From Colwellia sp. MB3u-45 (GTDB lineage: Bacteria; Pseudomonadota; Gammaproteobacteria; Enterobacterales; Alteromonadaceae): DNA of 64,000 nt. The notes under the pieces were generated by a model, which was not told the DNA's origin, ran no database searches, and worked only from the letters and a program-made list of their open reading frames with translations. Of the stretch, positions 53,956-64,000 are shown one piece after another (positions within the stretch are counted from its first letter, which is position 1; the number at the start of each line of letters is the position of its first letter). The stretch covers positions 27,918 to 91,917 of the forward strand of contig NZ_JACGVC010000035.1 in the NCBI RefSeq assembly GCF_014077005.1, given 5' to 3'. The position numbers were made by a program, and so were the translations under genes.

Positions 53956-56826
53956 TTAAATTTCTGCAATTTGGACTTTCTGGTCAACCATTTTGGCCAG
54001 GGTAGACTCAGCATCAGCTAACTTTGCTTTTTCTTTATTGATCACAGCTTCGGGTGCTTTGCTAACAAAACTTTCATTGTTTAACTTAGCACGAACACGG
54101 TCTGCGTCTTTTGATAACTTATCAATGGCTTTGTCTAAGCGAGCTAATTCAGCGTCTTTATCGATTAAACCTGCCATAGGTATTAATATTGATAAGTCAC
54201 CAACAACGGCGGTGGCAGACGCTGGACCTTTATCGTCGTCAGACAATAAGCTAATGCTCTCTAATTTTGCTAAGGCACTGATAAATTGCTCATTTTCATT
54301 CAGGCGACGTTGGTCATCAGCATTAACATGTTTCAGTAGTACCGGTAATGGCTTACTTGGTGTGATATCCATTTCACCCCGAATATTACGAATGGCAACG
54401 ACAAACTGTTTAACCCACTCTAAATCATCAATGGCGGTTTGGTCACATTGGCTTTGGTCAAACTGTGGAAAGCTTTGTATCATAATGCTATCGCCAGTTT
54501 TTTCAAAGTTAGTTAAGGGTACAACGCGCTGCCAAATAGTTTCAGTGATAAATGGCATAATAGGGTGCATTAAACGCAGTAAGCTTTCTAAAACATTAAC
54601 TAAGGTATGACGAGTGCCACGTTGCTGTGCTTCGCTGCCTTTAAATAATATGGGTTTCGTTAATTCTAAATACCAGTCACAAAATTGATGCCAAGTAAAT
54701 TCGTATAATGCTTGTGAAGCCAAGTCAAAACGAAAAGCATCAAAGGCTTCATGTACAGTTTTAACTGTTTGTTGTAATTGGCCGATAATCCAACGGTCAG
54801 CCAGTGAAAACTCCATTGCAGCACTTGGTTTGTCTGGTGTAGAGCGGCCGCAATCAAATTCTTCCGTATTCATCAGTACATAACGGCTGGCATTCCAGAG
54901 CTTGTTGGTAAAGTTACGGTAACCCTCAAGACGTTTCATATCCCAGCTAATATCACGGCCAGTGGTTGCTACAGACGTCAAGGTAAAGCGTAAGGCATCA
55001 GTACCGTGGGCTTCTATGCCGTTAGGAAATTCTTTTTTGGTCAGCTTTTCAATTTTAGCGGCCATTTTAGGCTGCATCATATTACCGGTACGTTTTTGTA
55101 GTAAGTCTTCAAGTGAAACGCCATCGATCATGTCCAGGGGATCAATAACATTGCCTTTTGATTTACTCATTTTATCGCCATTTTCATCACGAATAAGGCC
55201 GGTCATGTAGATTTTTTTAAACGGTATTTGGGCTTTACCCTTTTCATCTTTGTTGAAATGCATGGTCATCATGATCATACGAGCAACCCAGAAGAAAATA
55301 ATATCAAAACCAGTAACTAAAACATCAGTAGGATGGAAAGTTTTTAAATCTTCAGTTTCTTTTGGCCAACCTAGGGTTGAGAAAGTCCATAAAGCTGATG
55401 AGAACCAGGTATCCAGTACATCATCATCTTGGTTTAGTTTCATCTCGTCGCCAATCGGGTTATTAGCACGTACTTCTGCTTCCGTGCGACCGACATAAAC
55501 TTTGCCATTTTCATCATACCAAGCGGGAATTCGATGTCCCCACCAAAGTTGGCGTGAAATACACCAGTCTTGAATATTGTTCATCCAAGCAAAGTACATG
55601 TTTTCATATTGCTTAGGGACAAACTCTATTTGGCCATCTTTTACCGCGTCAACGGCAGGACCGACAAGTTTTTCTACACGAACGTACCACTGGTCGGTAA
55701 GTAAGGGCTCAATAATAACGCCAGATCTATCACCGTAAGGGGCAACTAAATCATGTTCTTTTACTTCAACTAACAAACCTAATTCGTCAAACTTAGCTAC
55801 GATAGCTTTACGGGCGACAAAACGGTCCATACCGGCAAATTCAGCAGGTAATTGTGCATCATAAACGTCACACACTTCACCTTTAGTATCATAAACTTCA
55901 GCAGTGGCTAATACAGCGGCGTCTTTATCAAAAATATTGATTTGTGGTAATTGATGACGCTTACCGACTTCATTATCATTGAAGTCATGGGCTGGAGTGA
56001 TTTTTACACAACCGGTGCCTTTGTCTATATCGGCATGGTCATCACCAACAATGGGAATTAAACGATTAACTAAGGGTAATAAAACCTGTTGACCAATTAA
56101 ATCTTTATAACGAGGATCTTCTGGGTTTACCGCTATACCGGTATCACCCAACATAGTTTCAGGTCGTGTGGTGGCAACCACTAAATAATCAAGACCTTCT
56201 GCTGTTTTTGCACCATTAGCTAACGGGTAACGTAAATGCCACATGTGGCCTTTTTTGTCTTTATTTTCAACTTCTAAATCGGAAATTGCCGTGTGGAATT
56301 TTGGATCCCAATTAACTAGGCGTTTACCGCGATAAATTAAGTTGTCTTCATATAAGCGAACAAATACTTCTTGCACAGCTTCAGACATGCCTTCATCCAT
56401 GGTGAAGCGTTCACGAGACCAGTCAATAGAGTTGCCTAAACGGCGCATTTGCTTACCGATAGTGCCGCCAGATTCTTCTTTCCATTGCCAAATTTTATCA
56501 ATGAAGGCTTCGCGGCCATAGTCATGACGGGTTTTGTCTTCTTCTGCGGCAATTTTACGCTCAACCACCATTTGTGTCGCAATACCGGCATGGTCACAGC
56601 CTGTTTGCCATAAGGTATTTTTACCTTGCATGCGCTGATAACGAATTAAGGTATCCATAATGGTTTGCTGAAAAGCATGGCCCATATGCAAACTACCCGT
56701 CACATTGGGTGGTGGTATGGCAATGCTGTAGCTATCGCCTTCACCTGTCGGGCTAAAGTAACCTTGTTCTTCCCAACTTTTATAAAGGGATTGTTCAATA
56801 TCAGCGGGGGTAAATGTTTTTTCCAT
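53956..56826 (-). CDS. valS: Valyl-tRNA synthetase
   Basis: The enzyme has 956 residues from the ATG at 56826, which gives [15 protein letters not shown] as in E. coli ValS (MEKTYNPQDIEQPLY, 951 aa). The longer open frame to 56973 overlaps holC and lacks support. It has the class I HIGH-type motif [14 protein letters not shown], the editing domain, KMSKS in [14 protein letters not shown], and a C-terminal coiled coil. It charges tRNA-Val. It lies 22 bp behind holC and ends at a terminator. Confidence 0.98.
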   Translation of the reverse strand: MEKTFTPADIEQSLYKSWEEQGYFSPTGEGDSYSIAIPPPNVTGSLHMGHAFQQTIMDTLIRYQRMQGKNTLWQTGCDHAGIATQMVVERKIAAEEDKTRHDYGREAFIDKIWQWKEESGGTIGKQMRRLGNSIDWSRERFTMDEGMSEAVQEVFVRLYEDNLIYRGKRLVNWDPKFHTAISDLEVENKDKKGHMWHLRYPLANGAKTAEGLDYLVVATTRPETMLGDTGIAVNPEDPRYKDLIGQQVLLPLVNRLIPIVGDDHADIDKGTGCVKITPAHDFNDNEVGKRHQLPQINIFDKDAAVLATAEVYDTKGEVCDVYDAQLPAEFAGMDRFVARKAIVAKFDELGLLVEVKEHDLVAPYGDRSGVIIEPLLTDQWYVRVEKLVGPAVDAVKDGQIEFVPKQYENMYFAWMNNIQDWCISRQLWWGHRIPAWYDENGKVYVGRTEAEVRANNPIGDEMKLNQDDDVLDTWFSSALWTFSTLGWPKETEDLKTFHPTDVLVTGFDIIFFWVARMIMMTMHFNKDEKGKAQIPFKKIYMTGLIRDENGDKMSKSKGNVIDPLDMIDGVSLEDLLQKRTGNMMQPKMAAKIEKLTKKEFPNGIEAHGTDALRFTLTSVATTGRDISWDMKRLEGYRNFTNKLWNASRYVLMNTEEFDCGRSTPDKPSAAMEFSLADRWIIGQLQQTVKTVHEAFDAFRFDLASQALYEFTWHQFCDWYLELTKPILFKGSEAQQRGTRHTLVNVLESLLRLMHPIMPFITETIWQRVVPLTNFEKTGDSIMIQSFPQFDQSQCDQTAIDDLEWVKQFVVAIRNIRGEMDITPSKPLPVLLKHVNADDQRRLNENEQFISALAKLESISLLSDDDKGPASATAVVGDLSILIPMAGLIDKDAELARLDKAIDKLSKDADRVRAKLNNESFVSKAPEAVINKEKAKLADAESTLAKMVDQKVQIAEI

Positions 56827-56848
56827 CAGAGTTTCCGTCAGAAGAATT

Positions 56849-57325
56849 TTAACTTGTTGTATCGATAGTTTGCGGTGCGCTTGCCACTTGGTGAGCGACC
56901 TGAAAACCCCATTGACGACAAGTTCGAAAACGATCTCGAGCTTGTTGTTTAAGTGTTTCATCACGGGGTACAAAATCTATCAAATGCGAAAATTGGTGAG
57001 CAAAGTTAGGCACCTTGCTGGTTAAATTGATTAAAACCGCACGCCGGTTTGTTGGGGGCTGCCAGCTAATTTCCACGGCAGCACCTTGTTTTGGACCTTC
57101 ACCAATTAAATTATGTGGTACAAAACTTGTTGGATCAAAGGCCCATAACATTTCATCAATATCATGAGCACTTTGTTGATCTTGAGTATAAATAAATACT
57201 CGCTGATTTTGCCGGTAAAAGTAAGCGGCTTGCAGGCAGGCATAATGCAGGTGCAGCTGTGCTTCAGTGACACCTACAATACTACTTTGTTCTTCAATAC
57301 TGTAGAACATTGCTTGGGTTAGCAT
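56849..57325 (-). CDS. holC: DNA polymerase III chi subunit
   Basis: This 158-residue protein is homologous to E. coli HolC (147): ALWARPAESFVPHNLAGEGP corresponds here to [20 protein letters not shown], and [18 protein letters not shown] matches the C-terminal part. Chi links the clamp loader (through psi) to SSB at the replication fork. The start may be the ATG at 57325 or an internal Met five codons later. It lies between pepA (31 bp upstream) and valS, the conserved order. Confidence 0.94.
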   Translation of the reverse strand: MLTQAMFYSIEEQSSIVGVTEAQLHLHYACLQAAYFYRQNQRVFIYTQDQQSAHDIDEMLWAFDPTSFVPHNLIGEGPKQGAAVEISWQPPTNRRAVLINLTSKVPNFAHQFSHLIDFVPRDETLKQQARDRFRTCRQWGFQVAHQVASAPQTIDTTS

Positions 57326-57356
57326 GACTTTATTCCGGCTATAAATTCAGTGAAAA

Positions 57357-58862
57357 CTATTCGCCTTGCTCAGCGCCAGAACGATTTAATAAGAACTGCG
57401 TTAGCATGCTTACCGGTCGGCCTGTTGAACCTTTGTTTTTACCACCGCGCCATGCCGTACCGGCAATGTCTAAATGCGCCCAATTATATTTTTTGGTAAA
57501 GCGTGATAAGAAACAGGCGGCGGTGATTGCGCCGGCCTCTTTACCACCTAAATTGGTAAAGTCAGCAAATGGGCTTTCAAGTTGATCTTGATAGTCGTCC
57601 CATAAAGGCATGCGCCATGCTCTGTCACCACTTTGCTCAGAAGCGTTTAATAACTCATGCGCGAGTGGATTATGACTACTGAATAAGGCGGTTGCATGAG
57701 CACCTAAAGCCACAACACAAGCGCCTGTTAAGGTGGCAACATCAATAACCAGTTCGGGATCAAAGCGCTCAATATAGGTCAAGGCATCACATAAAACTAA
57801 ACGGCCTTCAGCATCTGTGTTTAATACTTCAACGGTTTGACCCGACATAGTGGTTAAGATGTCGCCTGGGCGATAAGCGTTACTGCTTGGCATGTTTTCA
57901 CAACCGGCTAAAACACCAATAACGTTGATCGGTAGGGCAAGTTCTGCCAGTGCATGCATAGCACCTAAAACACCGGCTGCACCGCCCATATCATATTTCA
58001 TTTCATCCATGCCTGCGCCTGGTTTTAATGAAATACCACCACTGTCAAAGGTTAAACCTTTACCGACTAACACTAGCGGCTTTGAATCATCACCAGCGCC
58101 ATCATATTTAATAATGCTCATCAGTGACTCATTAACCGAACCACGGCCTACGGCTAAATATGATCCCATGCCCAATTCAGCCATTTCTTCTTCATTAACT
58201 ATTTTAGTACTGACATTGTCGTAGTTGCTATCCAGCATTTGAGCTTGTTCAGCCAAGTAGGCAGGATTACAAATATTAGGTGGCATGTTAGCCACGTTTT
58301 TACAGCTTGTGATACCTTTTGCAATAGCCAAAGCATGGTTAATAGCACGTTCACCAATCGGTAACTCACGGCGAGTTGGGACATTAAATACTATTTTACG
58401 TAAAGGGCGGCGAGGCTCTTCTTTACGAGTTTTCAAACTGTTAAAGCTGTAGAGGCAATCTTGTGTTGCTTCAATCGCTTGACGTACTTTCCAGTAAGTA
58501 TCGCGGCCTTTAACATGTAATTCAGACAAAAAGCACACTGCTTCCATTGAACCGGTTTCATTTAAGGTACTGATCGTTTTGCTGATAATTTGGCGATACT
58601 GACGTTCGTCTAACTCACGTTCTTTACCACAGCCCACTAATAACACGCGTTCACTAAGAATATTTGGCACATGATGTAGTAACAACATTTGCCCTGATTT
58701 TCCCTCTAGATCGCCACGGCGTAATAAATTGCTAATATAGCCTTCACTAATTTCATCTAGTTGTTCTGCGATAGCTGACAAACGACGAGGTTCGAAAACA
58801 CCGACAACAATACAGGCGCTACGTTGTTTTTCCGGACTGCCACTCTTTACACTGAACTCCAT
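57357..58862 (-). CDS. pepA: Leucyl aminopeptidase / PepA
   Basis: The 501-residue M17 metallopeptidase matches E. coli PepA (503). The di-metal and signature motif [14 protein letters not shown] is present, as are [16 protein letters not shown] and [10 protein letters not shown]. PepA removes N-terminal Leu and other residues, and in E. coli it also binds DNA in Xer recombination and carAB control. AGGAGA precedes the ATG. It heads the pepA-holC-valS operon, divergent from lptFG by 239 bp. Confidence 0.97.
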   Translation of the reverse strand: MEFSVKSGSPEKQRSACIVVGVFEPRRLSAIAEQLDEISEGYISNLLRRGDLEGKSGQMLLLHHVPNILSERVLLVGCGKERELDERQYRQIISKTISTLNETGSMEAVCFLSELHVKGRDTYWKVRQAIEATQDCLYSFNSLKTRKEEPRRPLRKIVFNVPTRRELPIGERAINHALAIAKGITSCKNVANMPPNICNPAYLAEQAQMLDSNYDNVSTKIVNEEEMAELGMGSYLAVGRGSVNESLMSIIKYDGAGDDSKPLVLVGKGLTFDSGGISLKPGAGMDEMKYDMGGAAGVLGAMHALAELALPINVIGVLAGCENMPSSNAYRPGDILTTMSGQTVEVLNTDAEGRLVLCDALTYIERFDPELVIDVATLTGACVVALGAHATALFSSHNPLAHELLNASEQSGDRAWRMPLWDDYQDQLESPFADFTNLGGKEAGAITAACFLSRFTKKYNWAHLDIAGTAWRGGKNKGSTGRPVSMLTQFLLNRSGAEQGE

Positions 58863-59101
58863 GATGTCTCCTAATTTGACTCAAATGCGTATATTTTATT
58901 GAAAATATACTATTTATCTTGCTAAAAACAGTAAATAATCGCTAAGCTTGCTTTTAAATGTATTCGGCTAAAGGCTATAATTATAGCCGTATTGCACAGC
59001 GTTACCTAGCAAGCTTAAATTTAGTTTAATGCTAAAAATAACAAGTTTACTGAAAAAATGGCTGTATGTCAGAAAAAACTAAGTTTTTATAGGATCACTT
59101 T

Positions 59102-60226
59102 GTGATTATATTTCGTTATTTGCTCAAAGAAGTTGCCAAAACCCAACTTGCGGTATTTCTTGTCATTATGACAATATTTATCAGCAATAAATTCGTTCGT
59201 GTGCTTGATGATGCTTCAGAAGGTGGCATTCCAGGTCATTTAGTGATGACATTTATTGGCCTCAAAATCCCTGATCTTGCCGGTATGATTTTACCCTTAA
59301 GTTTTTTTCTTGGGGTTTTATTGGCTTATGGCCGTATTTACGCTGAAAATGAAATGACGGTACTGCATGCTTGTGGTGTCAGTGAGTGGTATGTGGTGCG
59401 CGTTACCTTAATTTTAGGTTTTGTTACCGCTATTATTACCGGCATATTTACGCTTTATTTATCGCCCATGGCAGCAGAGTATGAACATCAAGTTAAAGAT
59501 CAAATTGCGTCTGATTCAGGTTTAAGTTCGTTGATTGCTGGACGTTTTCAAACTACAGGTAATAAAAAAGCAGTCATCTTTATTCATGATAAAAATCGTA
59601 ATGACAATACTTTTGAAAAGGTTTTTGTTGCGCAGTTGCCTAATGAAAGTACACCAAACGCTAGTGTTATCGACTCTAGCTTAGTTTATGCCGCAACCGG
59701 CCAAGTTGTTGAAGAAGAAACTGGCTCGCAGCGTTTAATACTATCAGCCGGTACCCGTTATCAAAATGACATCAAAAATAAAGAGTTTCGACAAGTTTCC
59801 TTTGATAAATATTATATTCAAATTCAAGATCAAAAGGTGGCCCATAAACGCCGCAAGCTCAGTGCAATACCAACCTCAGAGCTTTATCAAGCACAAACGC
59901 CAGAAACAAGTGCAGAAAGCCAATGGCGGATCGCCTTTCCATTGGCTTGTATTATTATGACCTTGGTGGCCGTGCCATTAAGCGTTGTCAATCCGCGCCA
60001 AGGTAAATTTGGTAAAATGCTACCGGCATTGTTACTGTTTTTAAGTTACTTTTTATTACTAACCGCGATTCGTTCAGGGATAGAAAGAGGTTCAGTGCCA
60101 CAATATATTGGTTTGTGGCCAGTGCACTTTACGGTGCTGGTATTAGGCTTAAGTTTATTGGTTAAAGGCCGAAAAGGTGGTAGGAAATTTAAAGTGAAGA
60201 ACGCTAAAAATAAGGTTGCTGCTTAA
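59102..60226 (+). CDS. lptF: LPS export ABC permease LptF
   Basis: The 374-residue YjgP/YjgQ-family permease has an N-terminal helix pair, a periplasmic beta-jellyroll domain (about residues 130-260) and C-terminal helices, ending in a Lys-rich tail. With LptG and LptB it extracts lipopolysaccharide from the inner membrane. The GTG start has TAGGA seven bases upstream. Its stop overlaps the lptG ATG by one base (TAATG). Confidence 0.96.
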   Translation: MIIFRYLLKEVAKTQLAVFLVIMTIFISNKFVRVLDDASEGGIPGHLVMTFIGLKIPDLAGMILPLSFFLGVLLAYGRIYAENEMTVLHACGVSEWYVVRVTLILGFVTAIITGIFTLYLSPMAAEYEHQVKDQIASDSGLSSLIAGRFQTTGNKKAVIFIHDKNRNDNTFEKVFVAQLPNESTPNASVIDSSLVYAATGQVVEEETGSQRLILSAGTRYQNDIKNKEFRQVSFDKYYIQIQDQKVAHKRRKLSAIPTSELYQAQTPETSAESQWRIAFPLACIIMTLVAVPLSVVNPRQGKFGKMLPALLLFLSYFLLLTAIRSGIERGSVPQYIGLWPVHFTVLVLGLSLLVKGRKGGRKFKVKNAKNKVAA

Positions 60227-61293
60227 TGCGTATTTTAGATATGTACATAGGTCGCGTTATTACCTCTACAACTTTCACCACCTTAGCGGTATTTGTCAGT
60301 TTGAGCAGCATTATTAAATTTGTTGAGCAAATGAAGTCAGTTGGCAGAGGTAATTATGATTTGGCCCACGCTGCGCTTTATGTGCTTTATGCTATTCCAC
60401 AAGACGTCTCGTTATTTTTTCCTATGTCTGCATTAATCGGTGGCTTAATTGGCATGGGGATGATGGCAAGCAGTAGTGAACTTATTGTTATGCAGGCGGC
60501 AGGGCTTTCACGTCTTGATATTATTAAATCAGTAATGAAATCAGCATTGTTATTGATCATTGTTAGTATGGCGATTGGTGAATGGCTAGCACCTCAAGGC
60601 GAAGCCGCAGCTCGACAAGTGCGAGCTCAAGCTATTTCGGGTGGGAGTTTAATTTCATCAAGCGGCGGCACGTGGGCAAAAGATGGTGACTACTTTGTTC
60701 ATATAGGTGAAGTACAAGATAAGGGTTCCCTAAAAAACATCCAAATATATCGCTTTAACGAGCAGCTTAAGCTATCGAGTTGGGTATCAGCCACTAGCGC
60801 GGTTTATCAAAAAAATGCTTGGCAATTACGTGACGTTGTTGAAACCAAAATCGGCGCAACAGAAATTAGTAAAGAAAGCCAAGCCGTGATGACTTGGCGT
60901 TCAACATTAACACCCGATAAACTAGGTGTTGTAACCGTTAAGCCTGAGTCATTATCACTAAGGGGCTTAAGTGATTATTTAGAGTACCTTGAGGCCAACA
61001 AACAAGATCAAAGTCGATATTTGCTAGCTTTTTGGCGAAAAATAGCACAACCCTTTACCTTGGCAGTTATGTTATTAGTGGCGCTATCTTTTATTTTCGG
61101 TCCATTACGTTCAGTATCTATGGGGGCAAGAATTATGATGGGCGTGGCCACGGGAATTTTATTTTTTATTGTCAATGAAGTGCTAGGATCACTCAGTTTG
61201 GTTTATCAGCTACCCGCTATTTTTGGTGCTTTTATGCCTAGTCTGATTTTTGTCAGTATTGCTTTGTATTTAATGAACAAACGCGCAAGTTAG
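60226..61293 (+). CDS. lptG: LPS export ABC permease LptG
   Basis: The 355-residue partner of LptF starts MRILDMYIGRVITSTTFTTL, aligning with E. coli LptG (360 aa). It has the same topology: helices, a periplasmic jellyroll (about 135-265), helices. It forms the LptB2FG transporter; lptB is not in this window. It is translationally coupled to lptF and followed by a terminator. Confidence 0.96.
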   Translation: MRILDMYIGRVITSTTFTTLAVFVSLSSIIKFVEQMKSVGRGNYDLAHAALYVLYAIPQDVSLFFPMSALIGGLIGMGMMASSSELIVMQAAGLSRLDIIKSVMKSALLLIIVSMAIGEWLAPQGEAAARQVRAQAISGGSLISSSGGTWAKDGDYFVHIGEVQDKGSLKNIQIYRFNEQLKLSSWVSATSAVYQKNAWQLRDVVETKIGATEISKESQAVMTWRSTLTPDKLGVVTVKPESLSLRGLSDYLEYLEANKQDQSRYLLAFWRKIAQPFTLAVMLLVALSFIFGPLRSVSMGARIMMGVATGILFFIVNEVLGSLSLVYQLPAIFGAFMPSLIFVSIALYLMNKRAS

Positions 61294-61339
61294 CAAGATC
61301 AAACCCAACAATAATTTTGAAAGCTTAGGTTGGCCACCA

Positions 61340-61375
61340 GAGGTGAACGCGTTACTGCATTCACCTCGGTTTTTA
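61340..61375 (+). terminator. Terminator after lptG
   Basis: An 8-bp stem GAGGTGAA / TTCACCTC with a 12-base loop is followed by GG and five T, 47 bp after the lptG stop. Confidence 0.75.
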
Positions 61376-61397
61376 TATTAGTTACAGCCTCAAATAA

Positions 61398-61904
61398 TTA
61401 CAGCCTGCCTCTATTTGCCTCAAGCGTTAAAAGTACCACTTCAGTATCAGTTAAACGGTCTTGTAGACTCAATTTATCTTTTCTATCAAGCAAGAGCGTA
61501 AAATTGCCCAAACCTAATAATGTTGGCAATAAGCGTTTTAAAGCGGTGGTTTTAGTGATTAAGCTACCATCTTGATTTTGAACTTTTAAACGCCACGCCT
61601 TCATACCTAAAGTTTGGCCGCTTTTAGACCAAAACCAGATAAAGAAAAATGCCACCCAGCTCAGCTTCCAAAGTTCATTGGGCCACAGCAACCAATAAGT
61701 ATTTGTGATGGTATCGCTTAAGTGCTGATAACCTTGCAAATCAAAAATGCCAAAATGAACCATTAATGAAATAATTAAAAAAGAAGCTGCACCAGCGCTC
61801 ATGTAAACAGCGATTGTAATTAAAGCATCATACAACCATGAAGCCAAACGACGTCGAAAGCCTGCACGAGGAAAAGGTGAGTTAGAAGTTAAAGACATAG
61901 CCAC
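61398..61904 (-). CDS. RDD family membrane protein
   Basis: The 168-residue protein carries the RDD hallmark FRRRLASWLYDALITIAVY (Arg-Asp pair in the first helix), three predicted helices, and the central GQTLGMKAWRLKVQNQDG motif before the second conserved part. The function of RDD proteins is mostly unknown, with some linked to ion exchange. It faces lptG convergently, a position I recall from related marine genera. A Shine-Dalgarno is not obvious. Confidence 0.9.
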   Translation of the reverse strand: MAMSLTSNSPFPRAGFRRRLASWLYDALITIAVYMSAGAASFLIISLMVHFGIFDLQGYQHLSDTITNTYWLLWPNELWKLSWVAFFFIWFWSKSGQTLGMKAWRLKVQNQDGSLITKTTALKRLLPTLLGLGNFTLLLDRKDKLSLQDRLTDTEVVLLTLEANRGRL

Positions 61905-62050
61905 ATCAATAGAAAAATTTGTGCTAGTTTAACAAAAGGCCCATAAAAGTATAAGTAAGAGAGCGACATTTTTAATTTCCAAGCAGAAATAAGACAAAAA
62001 CAGATGAAATATTAAGTGCTTAGAATATAAAACAGGAGGTTTAATAATAA

Positions 62051-62455
62051 CCACTATTTGTACCCAATAGCGGGTTGGAACTGACGATAGCAGACAACTG
62101 GATATTAGTTGCAACCCAAGGACAGTGATATAGTGAGTACTTAAAAAATTTACACCAAGCTTTGTCTCTGGCCGTTACAAAAGTTGATCAGAGAAATTTT
62201 GGAGTTTTACTCACATCTAAAAGCAAAGCGATTAGTGTTGAAACAGGTCTTGAATATCATATAAACTTTATTCGCTAGAGCAAAATTAAAGCGGTGGCGG
62301 TAAATCTAGCGCATTGCACAAGATCACAGTTAAGCGAAAACCTATTTAACAAAATTTACCGAGCCGCAGGTATCAAGCATACTTTTTTTGATAATATCTT
62401 CGAGACCAGAATTTGGTTGGAAAAACAGCTAAAATTGGTACAGATTGTAGCTTGA
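62051..62455 (+). pseudogene. Decayed gene with two in-frame stop codons
   Basis: One continuous frame of 134 codons (62051-62455, stop TGA at 62453) reads like a real protein but is interrupted by TGA at 62126-62128 and TAG at 62276-62278. Each fits a single-base change, plausibly TGG to TGA and CAG to TAG. Visible segments are LELTIADNWILVATQGQ, FGVLLTSKSKAISVETGLEY, and a C-terminal part with KIYRAAGIKHTFFDN and WLEKQLKLV. The pattern resembles small STAS/SpoIIAA-like proteins (weak inference). AGGAGG at 62034-62039 may be its old ribosome site, but no start codon follows in frame. Confidence 0.65.
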
Positions 62456-62498
62456 TGAACAAATAATCAGCACTTAAGTAATAATGAAAGAAAAACTA

Positions 62499-62526
62499 TT
62501 GCTAACAGGATTATTTTTCGTATAAT
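62499..62526 (+). promoter_or_regulatory. Promoter of tRNA-Leu
   Basis: A consensus -10 TATAAT (62521-62526) and a -35 TTGCTA (62499-62504) are 16 bp apart, followed by GCTG. The tRNA starts about 50 bp downstream. Confidence 0.8.
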
Positions 62527-62576
62527 GCTGTTCTCTTCAATAAGGCTTTATATTATTGAAGTTATAGAAAAGAAAT

Positions 62577-62661
62577 GCCAGCGTGATGAAATTGGTATAC
62601 ATGGGGGATTCAAAATCCCCTGTCGAAAGACGTGTCGGTTCGAGTCCGACCGCTGGTACCA
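62577..62661 (+). tRNA. tRNA-Leu (anticodon CAA)
   Basis: The 85-nt gene encodes its CCA end. The acceptor stem GCCAGCG pairs with CGCTGGT (one G-U). The anticodon stem GGGGA/TCCCC encloses loop TTCAAAA, so the anticodon is CAA, reading UUG. A long variable arm (about TGTCGAAAGACG) and a T arm GTCGG-TTCGAGT-CCGAC mark a class II leucine tRNA. Own promoter and terminator flank it. Confidence 0.97.
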
Positions 62662-62696
62662 TTCTTCCCTTTTCTTAAAGGGCTATAACACAAACA

Positions 62697-62721
62697 ACCG
62701 ACAATAGATGTCGGTTTTTTT
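62697..62721 (+). terminator. Terminator after tRNA-Leu
   Basis: A stem ACCGACA / TGTCGGT with a 5-base loop is followed by T7, about 36 bp past the tRNA 3' end. Confidence 0.92.
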
Positions 62722-63883
62722 GTGCCTGAAATTTGATGATATTACGCTGTATTTTAGTGTTTTCTTGTCTTACCACTTTATCAAAACTAAATGTTCCATG
62801 TGTTGAGCTTGCCTTAAACAGTATTTTAGCTTTTGCCTCGTTACAATTGGATTGTCAATTTCATAGATAGTAGTTCATCACTTGTTAGCGATAATCTTTA
62901 CCTCTTAATGAGTAAACCTATCCTAGCCGTTAAGCTTTTCTTTGTAAGCCTGCTTAGGAAAGTAAATGATAGAGTAAAATATTAGCTTTCCTGTTGAGCA
63001 TTGCAGTAAACAAAGGCCAGATTTTCTCGCAGTATAATATGGCATTTATTAAACGCATTCTGTTTACAAAAAATGCTAGCTGACTCTCAGTAGCATAGTA
63101 ATAACCTAGCGTTTTTCCACGATGTATTTCTTATTCATAGCTCACAACTATAAGGTGCTGTTATAGCGCTAAGTAATTTATTTGCTAACGGCTGTCTCAT
63201 TTGAACATTATTACTGAGACCATAAAAAATGAATTCTTAAAATGGTGATACTGAAAAGTTAGTGTGAACAATATGCAAGGTGCTTTTACCAAGTTAAAAG
63301 CAATACCTATATAGAGGTAATGAGTTGAACCTAATTTTATAGACTTATGGCAGTATAGCTTTAAGATAATTAAGCCAAGCATAGACGAGCCATAAATCTA
63401 ATAAAAATGAACCGAAGTGACGCATTCAAATGAGTTTGCTTGGAAATACCATTTTATTGCCAAAAATCTACCAGGTGTAAATGTACTCCCTATCAATGCA
63501 ATCATGTTTCCTAGTATTCAACAGTTAATAAACTAAACTTCTATCTAGCAACATGAGTTTAACGATACTGTATACATCTGTAGGGTTTTAATACCGATGT
63601 GAGTCCCTGTCATTGAATGGACTATATATAGGAGTACAGTTTTATCTTTTTAAGAGATTAATATAGTGGTTTGGAACTATTTGTTGGTTAAAACAAGATA
63701 AATTGATAAAAAATATATCTATAAAGATAAAGTCATCCTAAAGAACTCTTTAATTAAGTTGATAGCTATATATGTTTTCGATTAAAAAATAACAATAACG
63801 TTGCTTTAATAGTCAGTCACAGCAAGGGTTGCTTAATTAAAAGGCAAACAGTCATTTAATCGCAATTTAATTGATATTAGGTG
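62722..63883. other. Gene-free 1.16 kb before the stable-RNA promoter
   Basis: Only short, start-poor frames occur on either strand and none looks coding. Composition is strongly AT-rich, with A/T tracts near 63700-63860 that could be an UP element for the promoter at 63884. No terminator, repeat or tRNA was recognised. Confidence 0.6.
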
Positions 63884-63919
63884 TTGACGTGAAGCCAGAA
63901 ATCTCTAGAATGCGCTCCA
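63884..63919 (+). promoter_or_regulatory. Strong stable-RNA promoter, probable rRNA operon P1
   Basis: TTGACG (63884-63889), a 16-bp spacer and TAGAAT (63906-63911) are followed by a G/C-rich discriminator GCGCTCC, the pattern of stringent-controlled rRNA promoters. A/T-rich sequence upstream could be an UP element, and GGGGTAACCCC (63927-63937) downstream can form a leader hairpin. No gene follows before the window end, so a 16S rRNA leader beyond 64000 is inferred. Confidence 0.65.
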
Positions 63920-64000
63920 GTTCCAAGGGGTAACCCCAAAGAGCTGTTTTAATAAGTTATCTTATTCAGTTCAAGCTGATTTGGTTAACTTAACGTGATA

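Noticed and set aside
53993..54610. 205-residue open frame on the plus strand inside valS
   Set aside because: It is antisense to the well-conserved C-terminal part of valS and has no recognisable protein features.
56827..56973. Upstream extension of valS by 49 residues
   Set aside because: It overlaps holC, lacks conservation with ValS, and the Met at 56826 gives the known N-terminus.
62126..62128. In-frame TGA read as selenocysteine in the decayed frame
   Set aside because: A second, TAG, stop interrupts the same frame and no adjacent SECIS-like hairpin was evident; simple decay is the better explanation.
62525..62707. 60-residue plus-strand frame over the tRNA
   Set aside because: It runs through the tRNA-Leu gene and its terminator; the tRNA fold is clear.
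63197..63382. 61-residue minus-strand frame in the gene-free tail
   Set aside because: No ribosome site, atypical composition and no recognisable motif; likely chance in AT-rich DNA.

Overview
The window is an AT-rich bacterial chromosome segment from a gammaproteobacterium. Protein sequences and gene order (ampE-pdhR-aceEF-lpd-acnB-yacL, rluA-rapA, pepA-holC-valS with lptFG divergent) match the enterobacterial/Alteromonadales plan. The A/T-rich intergenic regions, a cold-shock gene and the protein style suggest a marine Alteromonadales member close to Colwellia. That genus assignment is inference from memory, not from a search.

Region 1 (1-8.1 kb) carries the end of ampE and the pyruvate dehydrogenase locus: pdhR with a perfect PdhR operator in front of it, aceE, a two-lipoyl aceF, a terminator, then lpd with its own leader and terminator. 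Region 2 (8.2-20.3 kb) has a small lipoprotein and two aconitase-B-type genes transcribed divergently: a 934-residue paralogue on the minus strand and canonical acnB on the plus strand. A minus-strand ABC-2 export operon (membrane fusion lipoprotein, ATPase, permease) and a TonB-like gene of unknown function are inserted between acnB and yacL. Region 3 (20.4-36.3 kb) has an RND efflux pair, a DUF3530-type protein, rluA, rapA, a PIN-PhoH protein, a hybrid histidine kinase and a transglutaminase-like protein.

Region 4 (36.6-42.4 kb) encodes a long DmdC-type acyl-CoA dehydrogenase, a lipoprotein hydrolase overlapping mlaA, a PlsC-type acyltransferase overlapping rraB, and a 51-residue membrane protein. 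Region 5 (42.5-47.8 kb) is a second RND pump divergent from a TetR-family regulator, with a cluster of inverted repeats between them. Region 6 (47.8-53.7 kb) is heme-related: ccmABCDE on the minus strand, then a periplasmic glutathione-peroxidase-like gene and hemH, followed by a CspA-type gene with a structured leader. Region 7 (53.9-61.9 kb) holds valS-holC-pepA and the divergent LPS export genes lptF-lptG, with a convergent RDD gene. The last 2 kb contain a decayed gene with two in-frame stops, tRNA-Leu(CAA) with its own promoter and terminator, about 1.2 kb with no gene, and a strong stable-RNA-type promoter, probably leading an rRNA operon that begins beyond the window.

No phage, insertion sequence with a transposase or CRISPR array is visible. 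The most unusual items are an interspersed MITE-like element of about 165 bp present in three copies, a second palindromic repeat family built on AGCTGTCAG, the divergent aconitase-B pair with an inverted repeat between them, the operator cluster at the TetR/RND locus, and the decayed gene at 62.05-62.46 kb. I did not find a clearly new multi-gene system.
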